From Entophlyctis helioformis (taxonomy: Eukaryota; Chytridiomycota; Chytridiomycetes; Chytridiales; Chytriomycetaceae), in assembly GCA_025526915.1 (NCBI GenBank), contig JAHLKH010000067.1, positions 1 to 64,000 of the forward strand: a stretch of 64,000 bases of DNA. Direction: 5' to 3'. The position numbers and the translations under genes were made by a program. This document shows positions 1 to 10,270 of this stretch, piece by piece. How positions within the stretch are numbered: the first letter of the stretch is position 1; each line of letters opens with the position of its first letter. Below the pieces are notes generated by a model, which was not told where the DNA came from, searched no databases, and saw nothing but the letters and a program-made list of their open reading frames with translations.

Positions 1-218
1 GAAAGGGTAGTCGATGATGATGAACTCGCAAGCTCGTCCAGCGAGCTGCAGTGTCCTGGAGAAGCTGGCTGCTGGTGCTGCATGGCTGCCACACTCAGCG
101 ACATGAAGAGGTCCCTGCCCAAGTCTGACTCTGACTTGCGCTTCTTGTGGTTGCGTGCGGTCGCCGGCGACGCAGCAATGCGGGGCAGAGGGGCAAGTGT
201 GAAGTGGTCGTCGTGCAT
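1..218 (-). CDS. hypothetical protein, N-terminal part, cut by the window edge
   Basis: An open frame starts at an ATG at 216-218 and runs leftward off the window without a stop, giving about 72 residues. It begins MHDDHFTLAPLPRI, then has a basic patch (KKRKSESD) and a serine-rich end, so it looks like the disordered N-terminus of a nuclear or regulatory protein. Codon third positions are GC-rich like neighbouring genes. It is divergent to the U6 gene, with about 220 bases between them in which I see no other gene. I do not recognise the family, and an exon of another gene or a chance frame is possible. Confidence 0.35.
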   Translation of the reverse strand, partial: MHDDHFTLAPLPRIAASPATARNHKKRKSESDLGRDLFMSLSVAAMQHQQPASPGHCSSLDELASSSSSTTL

Positions 219-436
219 CGTGCAAGCTGCTGTTGGTCTGTCTTTTGGTATGTCTGCCTGGCTCTGTATGTGCCGAGCCGCTGAATATTGAAGGAAAGTC
301 GGGTGTGGCACAGGCAACGGCACCGTCCCTTTGGTGCATCGTTGAGCCTTGAAACAAAGTTGGAGATTCGCAGGTGGCGCGCTCCGAGTCGAAGTGAGTC
401 ATTTCAATCCCACAACCGAAAGCGATTGTACTGGAA

Positions 437-447
437 TATAGTATTTA
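437..447 (+). promoter_or_regulatory. TATA-like element of the U6 gene
   Basis: The AT-rich motif atatagtattt lies 28 to 38 bases upstream of the U6 start, the position expected of the TATA box of a Pol III type 3 promoter. It stands out from a GC-rich surrounding. Position and composition are seen; function is inferred. Confidence 0.5.
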
Positions 448-474
448 GTGTTGGCAAAATCGACTGCCCCTCGA

Positions 475-592
475 GTGCCTTCGGGCCTCATCAAACAAAT
501 TGGAACGATACAGAGAAGATTAGCATGGTCCCCGTGCAGGGATGACACCATTGTTTCTGTGAGGATAGCCCAATCGGGCTAGTTTTTTTTTT
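475..592 (+). ncRNA. U6: U6 spliceosomal snRNA
   Basis: U6 is the catalytic snRNA of the spliceosome. The 5' part forms the usual small stem-loop (gtgccttcgggcc). The central block with the invariant ACAGAGA box (510-516) and the AGC triad (522-524) is base-for-base that of animal U6 over attggaacgatacagagaag. The internal stem-loop follows (530s to 560s). A 3' hairpin (agccc-aatc-gggct) leads into a run of ten T at 583-592, the Pol III terminator. The expected TATA element sits upstream. All core motifs are intact, so it may be functional, but truncated retrotransposon copies begin about 20 bases past the terminator, so a retrotransposed U6 copy cannot be excluded. Confidence 0.93.
583..592 (+). 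terminator. Pol III terminator of U6
   Basis: A run of ten T directly after the 3' hairpin of U6, as expected for Pol III termination. Confidence 0.8.
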
Positions 593-1859
593 GGACCTTC
601 TGGTGTCCGCACTCTGCTGCTTGCCCGGATCGACGGCCTTTGGACGCTCAAGTTCGCCCTCCGCCTCAACCTCCTCGCCGCCAACCACCCCTTCACCGAC
701 GGCTGCTGCATCCTCTGCAACCAGAGCCTGAACGGCACGCACGAGTGGGCTCACTTTGTTGTCAGCTGCACCGGCCTCGCCATCCAACGCGACGACGCCA
801 ACCTCGCCCCATTCATTGCCCAGATCTCGGAAGCCATCGAACACAAACTCCCCGAATCCAACGATCCCGCCGCTCTCGCCGCTCTCGGCTATGACGACGA
901 TCTTCTGGCTACGTTTAGGACCATCCGAGTATCTACAAGAATCGACCAAGTGTACATAACGCTCCTCGGCGGAGGAGTTCTATCCGGTGTTGCGGACATC
1001 ACAGAGTCTTGGCTCTGTGGTGACCAGCAACAAGTCAATGCACCTGGAGACGTGCGTCCACTCGCCTCGCGAATGTGCGCATTTCTTCAGGCTGCCCATG
1101 GTGTGTTCCAGCGTACTTTATGGATACATCACCATGGACGTGTCGGACCAGGGGGATGACATAACTGAGGGATCTACGCACGGCCTTAAGCTCGAAAGGG
1201 TATGGCATCTAGTGTCTTGGGGACTGGGAATCTTCTTGGAATGAACTTTGGCATCACCTAAAAAAACCTCCTCGCCGCCAACCACCCCTTCACCGACGGC
1301 TGCTGCATCCTCTGCAACCAGAGCCTGAACGGCACCCACGAGTGGGCTCACTTTGTCGTCAGCTGCACCGGCCTCGCCATCCAACGCGACAACGCCAACC
1401 TCGCCCCATTCATTGCCCAGATCTCGGAAGCCATCGAACACAAACTCCCCGAATCCAACGATCCCGCCGCTCTCGCCGCTCTCGGCTATGACGACGATCT
1501 TCTGGCTACGTTTAGGACCATCCGAGTATCTACAAGAATCGACCAAGTGTACATAACGCTCCTCGGCGGAGGAGTTCTATCCGGTGTTGCGGACATCACA
1601 GAGTCTTGGCTCTGTGGTGACCGGCAACAAGTCAATGCACCTGGAGACGTGCGTCCACTCGCCTCGCGAATGTGCGCATTTCTTCAGGCGGCCCATGGTG
1701 TGTTCCAGCGTACTTTATGGATACATCACCGTGGACGTGTCGGACCAGGGGGATGACATAACTGAGGGATCTACGCACGGCCTAAAGCTCGAAAGGGTAT
1801 GGCATCTAGTGTCTTGGGGACTGGAATCTTCTTGGAATGAACTTTGGCATCACCTAAAA

Positions 1860-2623
1860 TGCTGCTTGCCCGGATCGACGGCCTTTGGACGCTCAAGTTC
1901 GCCCTCCGCCTCAACCTCCTCGCCGCTCCGCGGCTTGCTCTTTGCAGACGACCTTGTCCTGCTGTGCGTTCTGCTGCTCGCCCGGATCGACGGCCTGTGG
2001 ACGCTCAAGTTCGCCCTCCGCCTCAACCTCCTCGCCGCCAACCACCCCTTCACCGACGGCTGCTGCATCCTCTGCAACCAGAGCCTGAACGGCACGCACG
2101 AGTGGGCTCACTTTGTTGTCAGCTGCACCGGCCTCGCCATCCAACGCGACGACGCCAACCTCGCCCCATTCATTGCCCAGATCTCGGAAGCCATCGAACA
2201 CAAACTCCCCGAATCCAACGATCCCGCCGCTCTCGCCGCTCTCGGCTATGACGACGATCTTCTGGCTACGTTTAGGACCATCCGAGTATCTACAAGAATC
2301 GACCAAGTGTACATAACGCTCCTCGGCGGAGGAGTTCTATCCGGTGTTGCGGACATCACAGAGTCTTGGCTCTGTGGTGACCAGCAACAAGTCAATGCAC
2401 CTGGAGACGTGCGTCCACTCGCCTCGCGAATGTGCGCATTTCTTCAGGCTGCCCATGGTGTGTTCCAGCGTACTTTATGGATACATCACCATGGACGTGT
2501 CGGACCAGGGGGATGACATAACTGAGGGATCTACGCACGGCCTTAAGCTCGAAAGGGTATGGCATCTAGTGTCTTGGGGACTGGGAATCTTCTTGGAATG
2601 AACTTTGGCATCACCTAAAAAAA
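1860..2623 (+). pseudogene. truncated LINE reverse transcriptase fragment (long unit, copy A)
   Basis: A long unit of the array. An open frame beginning upstream and ending at 2516 reads through the FADD catalytic box, the C-terminal Cys/His knuckle and on to the 3' end. A 60-70 base segment (from tgctgcttgcccggatcgac) is present twice, before and after the FADD stretch, so the unit is internally rearranged as well as 5'-truncated. No endonuclease domain and no start of the polymerase domain are present, so it cannot be an autonomous element. Confidence 0.75.
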
Positions 2624-3217
2624 CCTCCTCGCCGCCAACCACCCCTTCACCGACGGCTGCTGCATCCTCTGCAACCAGAGCCTGAACGGCACCCACGAGT
2701 GGGCTCACTTTGTCGTCAGCTGCACCGGCCTCGCCATCCAACGCGACAACGCCAACCTCGCCCCATTCATTGCCCAGATCTCGGAAGCCATCGAACACAA
2801 ACTCCCCGAATCCAACGATCCCGCCGCTCTCGCCGCTCTCGGCTATGACGACGATCTTCTGGCTACGTTTAGGACCATCCGAGTATCTACAAGAATCGAC
2901 CAAGTGTACATAACGCTCCTCGGCGGAGGAGTTCTATCCGGTGTTGCGGACATCACAGAGTCTTGGCTCTGTGGTGACCGGCAACAAGTCAATGCACCTG
3001 GAGACGTGCGTCCACTCGCCTCGCGAATGTGCGCATTTCTTCAGGCGGCCCATGGTGTGTTCCAGCGTACTTTATGGATACATCACCGTGGACGTGTCGG
3101 ACCAGGGGGATGACATAACTGAGGGATCTACGCACGGCCTAAAGCTCGAAAGGGTATGGCATCTAGTGTCTTGGGGACTGGGAATCTTCTTGGAATGAAC
3201 TTTGGCATCACCTAAAA

Positions 3218-3981
3218 TGCTGCTTGCCCGGATCGACGGCCTTTGGACGCTCAAGTTCGCCCTCCGCCTCAACCTCCTCGCCGCTCCGCGGCTTGCTCTT
3301 TGCAGACGACCTTGTCCTGCTGTGCGTTCTGCTGCTCGCCCGGATCGACGGCCTGTGGACGCTCAAGTTCGCCCTCCGCCTCAACCTCCTCGCCGCCAAC
3401 CACCCCTTCACCGACGGCTGCTGCATCCTCTGCAACCAGAGCCTGAACGGCACCCACGAGTGGGCTCACTTTGTCGTCAGCTGCACAGGCCTCGCCATCC
3501 AACGCGACGACGCCAACCTCGCCCCATTCATTGCCCAGATCTCGGAAGCCATCGAACACAAACTCCCCGAATCCAACGATCCCGCCGCTCTCGCCGCTCT
3601 CGGCTATGACGACGATCTTCTGGCTACGTTTAGGACCATCCGAGTATCTACAAGAATCGACCAAGTGTACATAACGCTCCTCGGCGGAGGAGTTCTATCC
3701 GGTGTTGCGGACATCACAGAGTCTTGGCTCTGTGGTGACCAGCAACAAGTCAATGCACCTGGAGACGTGCGTCCACTCGCCTCGCGAATGTGCGCATTTC
3801 TTCAGGCTGCCCATGGTGTGTTCCAGCGTACTTTATGGATACATCACCATGGACGTGTCGGACCAGGGGGATGACATAACTGAGGGATCTACGCACGGCC
3901 TTAAGCTCGAAAGGGTATGGCATCTAGTGTCTTGGGGACTGGGAATCTTCTTGGAATGAACTTTGGCATCACCTAAAAAAA
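3218..3981 (+). pseudogene. truncated LINE reverse transcriptase fragment (long unit, copy B)
   Basis: Near-identical to the unit at 1860-2623, with a few substitutions such as cac/cag in the Cys/His knuckle region. It carries the FADD box (GLLFADDLVLLC) and the C-terminal knuckle in one frame that ends at 3874. The high identity to copy A shows the dimer was duplicated recently. Confidence 0.75.
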
Positions 3982-5087
3982 CCTCCTCGCCGCCAACCAC
4001 CCCTTCACCGACGGCTGCTGCATCCTCTGCAACCAGAGCCTGAACGGCACGCACGAATGGGCTCACTTTGTTGTCAGCTGCACAGGCCTCGCCATCCAAC
4101 GCGACGACGCCAATCTCGCTCCATTCATTGCCCAGATCTCGGAAGCCATCGAACACAAACTCCCCGAATCCAACGATCCCGCTTCCCTCGCCGCTCTCGG
4201 CTTCGACGACGATCTTCTGGCTACGTTTAGGACCATCCGAGTATCTACAAGAATCGACCAAGTGTACATAACGCTCCTCGGCGGAGGAGTTCTATCCGGT
4301 GTTGCGGACATCACAGAGTCTTGGCTCTGTGGTGACCAGCAACAAGTCAATGCACCTGGAGACGTGCGTCCACTCGCCTCGCGAATGTGCGCGTTTCTTC
4401 AGGCGGCCCATGGTGTGTTCCAGCGTACTTTATGGATACATCACCATGGACGTGTCGGACCAGGGGGATGACATAACTGAGGGATCTACGCACGGCCTAA
4501 AGCTCGTAAGGGTATGGCATCTAGTGTCTTGGGGACTGGGAATCTTCTTGGAATGAACTTTGGCATCACCAAAAAAAACCTCCTCGCCGCCAACCATCCC
4601 TCTCTCCGGCCATCGTCGGCAGAGGGCATGCAGGAGAACAGCAAGCGGCCAGCAGATGCGATCCACCGACATCCACTTGACATCCACAAATATCCACTTG
4701 ACATCCACCGGCATTCGACGCGATCTTGGCTTGCGCGACAGAAACCAGCCGCAGCAGCAATGCGGCGCAAGGCTCCGATGCAACCAGGACCTGTGCACAG
4801 CGCCTGTGCACCGCAGCTGTGACGGCAGAGCGAGAGAGCGAGAGAGCGAGGGACCCAGCGGCAGTCTGTGCAGCACACACACACCCACACACAGGCAAGT
4901 GAGCGCATGCATACCGCCAGCGTCCTTTGGTTGCAGCCACACTGACACAAACAAACAGCCTCCGCTGCCGCCGCTGCTGCCAAAACGTCTGCCCACGCAA
5001 GCAAGTCTGTGGTGCGGCACTCGCTCCTTGTGCACCCAGCCGCTCTGGAACTTGAGGGGCAGCGACCATGCCCAGCTACCCGGTCGT

Positions 5088-5160
5088 CCAGCCGCTCAGC
5101 CGCTCAGCCACCCAGCCATCCAGCCATCCAGCCATCCAGCCGTCCAGCCGCTCGGCCGTC
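5088..5160 (+). repeat. cagccatc/cagccgct minisatellite
   Basis: About nine tandem 8-base units (cagccgct, cagccatc and variants). The copies of this stretch in duplication blocks 2 and 3 are shorter, so it is a length-variable tract. Confidence 0.7.
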
Positions 5161-6757
5161 CGTCTGCTTGCCTGATTGGGATCGCAAACAACACCTCCGC
5201 CTTGACCGTCTCTTGACAGCACCTGCCTCCAGGGCATGCAGCAACTTGCCTCTGCCGCCCTCTTTCGGCCGGTCAACCTGCCAGCATATCAACCTGTCAG
5301 CCTGTCGCATCCCAGACACCTGCGACCATACCAAACTCACTCCTGGGGGTCACATCCACGGCGAAACGCGCGATTCTGGCCTGTCGATTGTGGGCAGGCT
5401 GGTTGGACGGTCAGTCGGTCCGTTGGCTCGCAGCCGTGCACGTTCCCTTTGGCAGCACAGAGTGCGGCCCCATGCAATCCGCAAGGGCAGCCGATCTCAA
5501 CCCAGACCCGCCCAGGCCCTCGATGGCAGACAGGTGCGCTCCATGGGGCAATCACGACTGCAAACGCCGCCTGGCTATTGGATCTCTTGAGCAGCAAGCA
5601 CCAGCAGAAAGCACGAGCACGAGCGAGCCGCGTCGCGTCACGTCGCGCCTTGGGGTTCAGCGGCTCGCTTCGGTCTGCACCGTCTCTACCGTCTGCACCT
5701 GCGTCAGTGTGGCCGAGCGTGATTAGCGTGCGGATCGACGTCAGTGGCAGGCCGTGGCACACAGCAATTGTGTGAACAGCCAGTGTGTGAACAGCCGCCC
5801 ACACGAGCCAGGCTGTCATCCAGAACCGCTGGCAAGCAGCACATGCTCGAGCCAGTCAGTATCGCACGCAGGACAAGAGCATGGACGCGACGACGATGAC
5901 GACAACGACGACGACGGCAATAAGGACGCTCGCTGGCCAGCCAGCTGTGCAGGCGCATGCGGACGGCCCGTGCACGCACAGCCCGCTCACAGCTTGCGCA
6001 CAACCCGCGCACACACGCAAGCATGCGAGCATGCGACGGACGGACCAGCGGCCCTCTGTGCGTCTCACGGGCCGGTCCGCCAGCAGCCGCCCCGTTGTCT
6101 GCGAAACCGGCACTGGGCCACACGAGCCAAGCCGGCTGGACTCGCTCACCTGGACACCGAGCAAGACCGCGGCCCGCCGCACCCGGGCGAGCTCAAGGCG
6201 AGCAGGGCAGTGGCCTCGAGACCCCGCTGGCTGCTGCCCTGCTTCCCTTGGCCTGCGCACGCCATCGCTGGCTGCTGCACGTCGTTGCCTGCGCCTGAGA
6301 TCCAAGCCAGATCATGAAGCAAGACGGAAGCAAGACGGTAGCACGGCACGACGGAAGCACGGCACGAGCGAAACACGGCACGCAGCCAGCACCAACACGA
6401 GCACCAACACGATGCAACGCGATGCACACGCACATGGCGGAGCATGGACGGCCGGGCACCAGCAGCATCTGCCATGCGCAGCGGCTCAGCGTCGTGTCCC
6501 CTGCAGCCTCGCGTCGGTCGGAGAACACCGCTCGGATGCACGCGCTGGTGCCGCATGGATGGCGCGTCGCGTGCTTTGGTGCGTCATCTGCACGCTCCTG
6601 CACGCACACGCACACGCACCTCTTGCTGCTCCGCTTGTGCTCCGACCGTGTCTGCTACTCAGTGGCGAGCAGGCACAGGCGCCACCAGCACCGGCCTCCG
6701 CCTGTACAAGAAGCAGGCAGCACCCGCTGCTCTTTGCCGCCATTCCCCGCAGTCAGC

Positions 6758-8493
6758 ATGGCGATCGTCCAGCCTCCCCTTGCACCGAGTGCTGCCCGTC
6801 AGCCCAAGGCCGCTTGCAGCGCCAAGTCGTACCTGCGGCCGACGGCTGCGTCAGCTGCAAGGCTGGCCGCACAGCCTGCCCACGCAGCCACCAGGCAGCA
6901 GCCAGCCAGAGCCACCGCGAAAGAGCCCGCAGCCACCAAGCAGCGGCTTGCTGCGAGTGCCAGAATGCCTGCTCCTTCAGCCAAGCCTGTAAGTGCCGGC
7001 ACTTGTATCTGCAGACATGCTGCCATGCGGCACATCTCGTCCTGTTCGTGCTGCTGCCTCGCATGGCTCTGCCCGTGCTGTCTTGCTATTGTTCGCTCTG
7101 TTTGCGTCGCTGCCTGCATCTCTGCCACTATCCCCGTTGCCTGCTCCGCGCAGTCTAACACGTCTGCCTTGCATCCCCGTCGGTCGTGCTCCTGCTCACT
7201 CCGCTCACTCCGCCGGCTGCCTTCTTCAGACCTCTCTTGCTGCCACCACGCGCAAGACGCCAAGCGCGCACTCGAGCACTCCGCTCCGAAGCCGTATCCC
7301 TGTGCCGTCGCCTGCTTCGCCTGCTTCGACTGCTTCGACTGCTTCGACTGCTTTGCTTGTGCCCAAGGTACGCAGCCACTGCTTACAGTCACTGCTGGCA
7401 ATCTCTACGCTCGTCCAGTGCCTTGTGATGCAATGCGTGCGCACCAAGGACGCTTCAACTGACCCGCATCTCATCAATGGCTGCTTCCCTCTGCGACTCG
7501 CTTCTCTCTGAACTGCTCCGCTGCATGGCGCCATCCAGGATATCTGCGACAAGATCACGGCCCATTCTCGTGCACTCAACGCGCTCCTTTCGTCTGCCCG
7601 CAATGGCACTCTCTCCCAGTCGAGCGCGTCAGACGGTCTTTCCATTGCCGAGTCGCTTGTGGGCATCCTCACGGCTGCATGCAAGCCGCCGGCCGTCTGT
7701 CCGAGTCCCACGTCGAGCGTCTCCAGCACTGCCTCTGATGTGCTTGTGGATGCCTCCAAGCATTCCTGTGACATCGACTTGTCAATGATTGATGGGTCGC
7801 CTGGTCTGCTTGGTGACTTTGGCAGCGACTCGGCGACCGTGGCCCCGCAGTCTCCGCCCGTCTCGCCTGACGCATTTGGCAGCCGCTCCAACCGCAAGGT
7901 AAGATGCCGCCATAGTGCGCATGCCATGCAGTCCTTGGATCTGACCCGACGGTCTCTCTCTCTCTCTCTGCTTCTATTGTATCGTCTCGTCCTGCACGCT
8001 TTTGCCAGCCCGTGAAGGTTGCCGAGGCGTTGACGCCGCCCAACTCGTGCCACTCTGCATTCACGTTTTTTGCCAGTCCCGCCTCTCCCGGCTCGGTCGA
8101 TGGCAACACCACCATCGGCGTGCCAGAGGGCAATCCGCTCTACTTCCCGGACACATCCATCGTCAAGCCACCAAGCCTGCGGACGCCACGTACTGTGATG
8201 GCAACACCGACGGCGATGGCGACATTGAAGACGTCTCAACGGCCCTCTCGGATCTCCGTCTTCGCGTTTTGGCCGAGACTCGCAAAGTCCAGCAACTTCT
8301 TCACCGTCATGACCACGCCTCCCTCACACCAACACGCTCCACCAAATCCAGCACACCCCAGCACACCAAGTCCGACACAAACTCGCTCTCGTCGACTTTC
8401 AGCCGTCTCCTCTTGGTTTCCCTCTTGATCTTCTTCTTGTTCCCTCCCACAGACGCATCGGCAAGCAGCTCGGTTGTTTACGCAAGAACGTAA
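6758..8493 (+). pseudogene. duplicated gene, copy 1, frameshifted
   Basis: Exons 6758-6988, 7230-7367, 7539-7898 and from 8009 join in phase 0 with good gt/ag sites. The product starts MAIVQPPLAPS, is rich in Ala, Pro and Ser, and has a more ordered part (DICDKITAHSRALNALLSSA; later DVSTALSDLRLRVLAETRK). Against copy 2 (38263-40004) one C is missing at about 8165-8175 (aagccaccaag for aagcccaccaag), so the last exon is read in the wrong frame. A further intron 8306-8452 is likely: its 3' part is a long pyrimidine tract ending in cag. I do not recognise the family. The helix-like segments suggest a regulatory protein, but that is a guess. Confidence 0.55.
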
Positions 8494-8748
8494 ACACTGA
8501 CCAGCGGCCGCCATTGATGCATACGGCACAGGCAACCAACCCATGAAAATCATCCTCACCAGATGAGTGGGGTTGCCTCTGCAGCCAGGTGTGACACGCT
8601 CGAACGTGTCTCTCTGGCTGTTGAACCTGTCGATCTGCTTTCTCCCATCTTGGAATGAATGGTGCCCATTTCAACGACACGCGCAATGCTGTGGCTTGCC
8701 AGCCGAAAGGATCAGCGGGTGCAAGTCGATGTGTGTTCATTTGCAACA

Positions 8749-8777
8749 GATTCGGGCCCGGTTCTCATACCATTACC
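8749..8777 (+). repeat. left terminal inverted repeat
   Basis: gattcgggcccggttctcat continues through accattacc. Aligned with the reverse complement of 18201-18230 it matches at about 24 of 29 positions with one gap, including an unbroken gggcccg, tcatac and attacc. Confidence 0.7.
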
Positions 8778-8833
8778 CCTGGTGGAATCGCTGTGATTGG
8801 TCAATCCTGGTGGAATCGCTGTGATTGGTCGAT
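8778..8833 (+). repeat. subterminal direct repeat, 2 x 28 bases
   Basis: The unit cctggtggaatcgctgtgat plus tggtcaat occurs twice in a row, differing at one base. It lies immediately inside the left inverted repeat, a usual place for transposase-binding repeats; that role is inferred. Confidence 0.75.
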
Positions 8834-10270
8834 CTAGAGAGCCCTTGCACGGTGCTGACACTGCGCGATGCGAGCACAGCAGCAACGCGCCATGCCAGAT
8901 CCAGACGCTGCTGCACTTGCCGCCCAACTGCACACAAGCAACAACGAGTCCAACGACAACGACGACAGCGACGACGACGCAGGCGACAGCACGGATATGG
9001 GACAGCGCTCGCTTGCTGGCCGAGTCCTTTCGGGGGAGACTGCGAGGCTCACTGCTCAAGGTGGCATGCAGCAGGCCATGCAGCAGGCCATCCAGCAGTG
9101 CAGCGTGGTCGTGGCCGTCTGAGAGGCATGCCCAACAAGGCGGGCGGACAGAAGGCAGGCTGCAGACAGGCGAGCAGGTGCGTTGACTCGCTGTCTGTCC
9201 AGGCATGCTCCATTGCCCATCGACGACGATGACACAGCAGTCTGACGGCCGTATCTGTGTGGTCTTGGCACTGACTGTGTGCATGTCTCATGGGTCCAAA
9301 CAGCAAGGGACGTTGGCAAGACGGCCGTGAACAGGGCGAGCTGGTTGTTGTTCAAGAAGACAGTGAGAGCATTGGCATAGCAGGACCAAGCTGCCTGGTG
9401 CTTTCCGACTGCGACATGGGATGCAGCGGCAGCAGATGAGCAGCCACTGAGACGTGCTCGAAGGGCCGATCCTTGGAGTTGGCTGCAGGACCTGCTTGCT
9501 GGACAGCTGGATTGGCATGCCGACTTGGATGCCAAACTCGACAGTGGCAGCACACTCGATGAGCAGCACACTCGGCGACACTGATCCAGACGAGATTGGT
9601 GAGGAGGACGCGAGTGCTGGCAGGCGTGTCTGGCCACATTGCACTTGGTGCGATGGCATCTTGGATGCGACCCACTGAGCAGCACATGGAGTGGCCAGAC
9701 AGACAGACCAAGCACTCTCGATTCATTCAACAACCACAACGACGATGATGATGGCGATGGTCCTGACGATCCAAGTCTTGCATGCACTGTGCGTGTTGAC
9801 AAGGACAATCCAGAGCAGAGGGGCGATGCAGGCAGTGCGCCAACGGCCAACCCGCCCACGGACCAGCTGGCCAGTCAGGCAATACCAACTGCATCGCACT
9901 GGGTCACAATGAAGATGCATATCAGGACGCTTGTTGGATGCAACGGGGCATTGACTGAGAAGACGACACTCGGAGAGGGGCTCGCTGCAATGCAGCTCAT
10001 GACACGCAGAGTGATGCTGCACGGTGCATGTCAAGCTGCGCACTGAGTGGCATCACATCAATGACTGTGCCAGCAACACACGACCGCATCTTGAACGCCT
10101 GGCTGTTGGCTGTGCTCGCTGCTCCCTCTATGGCTGTTGGGCAGGGGACGGCGAGTGCCTGGATGCTCGCTCTCTATCCACTCGCTCTCTGTCTGTGTCG
10201 GCAATGAAAAGTTCAACTCCGCCAGACGCTCCGATTCTTTTCTCGTAAACGCAGATACAGACACAGAAGC
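8834..10270. other. left arm of the transposon, no gene assigned
   Basis: About 1.4 kb with only short frames. The best is 8868-9122 (+), 84 residues with an acidic Asn/Asp stretch and a Met/Gln-rich end; another Asp-rich frame lies at 9639-10046. Splice-like sites are present, so a multi-exon gene could hide here, but I could not join the pieces into a convincing protein and recognise no domain on either strand. Confidence 0.4.

Larger units (their letters stand above)
616..4596 (+). mobile_element. tandem array of 5'-truncated non-LTR retrotransposon copies
   Basis: Six head-to-tail units end in the same 3' tail (ggcatcacctaaaa plus extra A): 616-1266, 1267-1859, 1860-2623, 2624-3217, 3218-3981 and 3982-4578, with a stub to about 4596. 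Units alternate between about 595 and 764 bases, so 1267-2623 and 2624-3981 are near-identical dimers of about 1,357 bases. Each unit encodes a fragment with a Cys-x2-Cys...His...Cys knuckle (CILCNQSLNGTHEWAHFVVSC is its core, here shortened: CILCNQ...HEWAHF), typical of the C-terminal zinc knuckle of LINE polymerases. The long units also carry GLLFADDLVLLC, the reverse-transcriptase catalytic FADD box. Units begin at two fixed points (tgctgcttgcccgg and cctcctcgccgcc), which points to duplication of an initial insertion pair. Confidence 0.85.
4592..8748 (+). repeat. segmental duplication, copy 1
   Basis: This 4.16-kb block is repeated in inverted orientation at 38012-42184, and its first 1.8 kb again at 44650-46497. 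It holds about 2.1 kb without a recognisable gene, including a cagccatc minisatellite, and then one spliced gene (6758-8493). The left edge abuts the last retrotransposon stub; the right edge coincides with the left inverted repeat of the Fanzor transposon. Many overlapping frames exist in the first 2 kb because the sequence is GC-rich, but none has convincing coding character. Confidence 0.85.

Noticed and set aside
4600..6757. Many long overlapping frames in the duplication block
   Set aside because: GC-rich sequence with few stops; frames are not conserved among the three copies, which carry frame-changing indels.
6820..7010. Cys-rich frame (CVSCKAGRTACPRSH...) resembling a zinc cluster
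   Set aside because: Spacing does not fit a Zn2Cys6 cluster, and it is out of phase with the exon that joins to the downstream exons.
8306..8452. Membrane segment (LLLVSLLIFFLF) at the end of the duplicated gene
   Set aside because: The bases are a long pyrimidine tract ending in cag, the usual 3' end of an intron; splicing it out keeps the frame.
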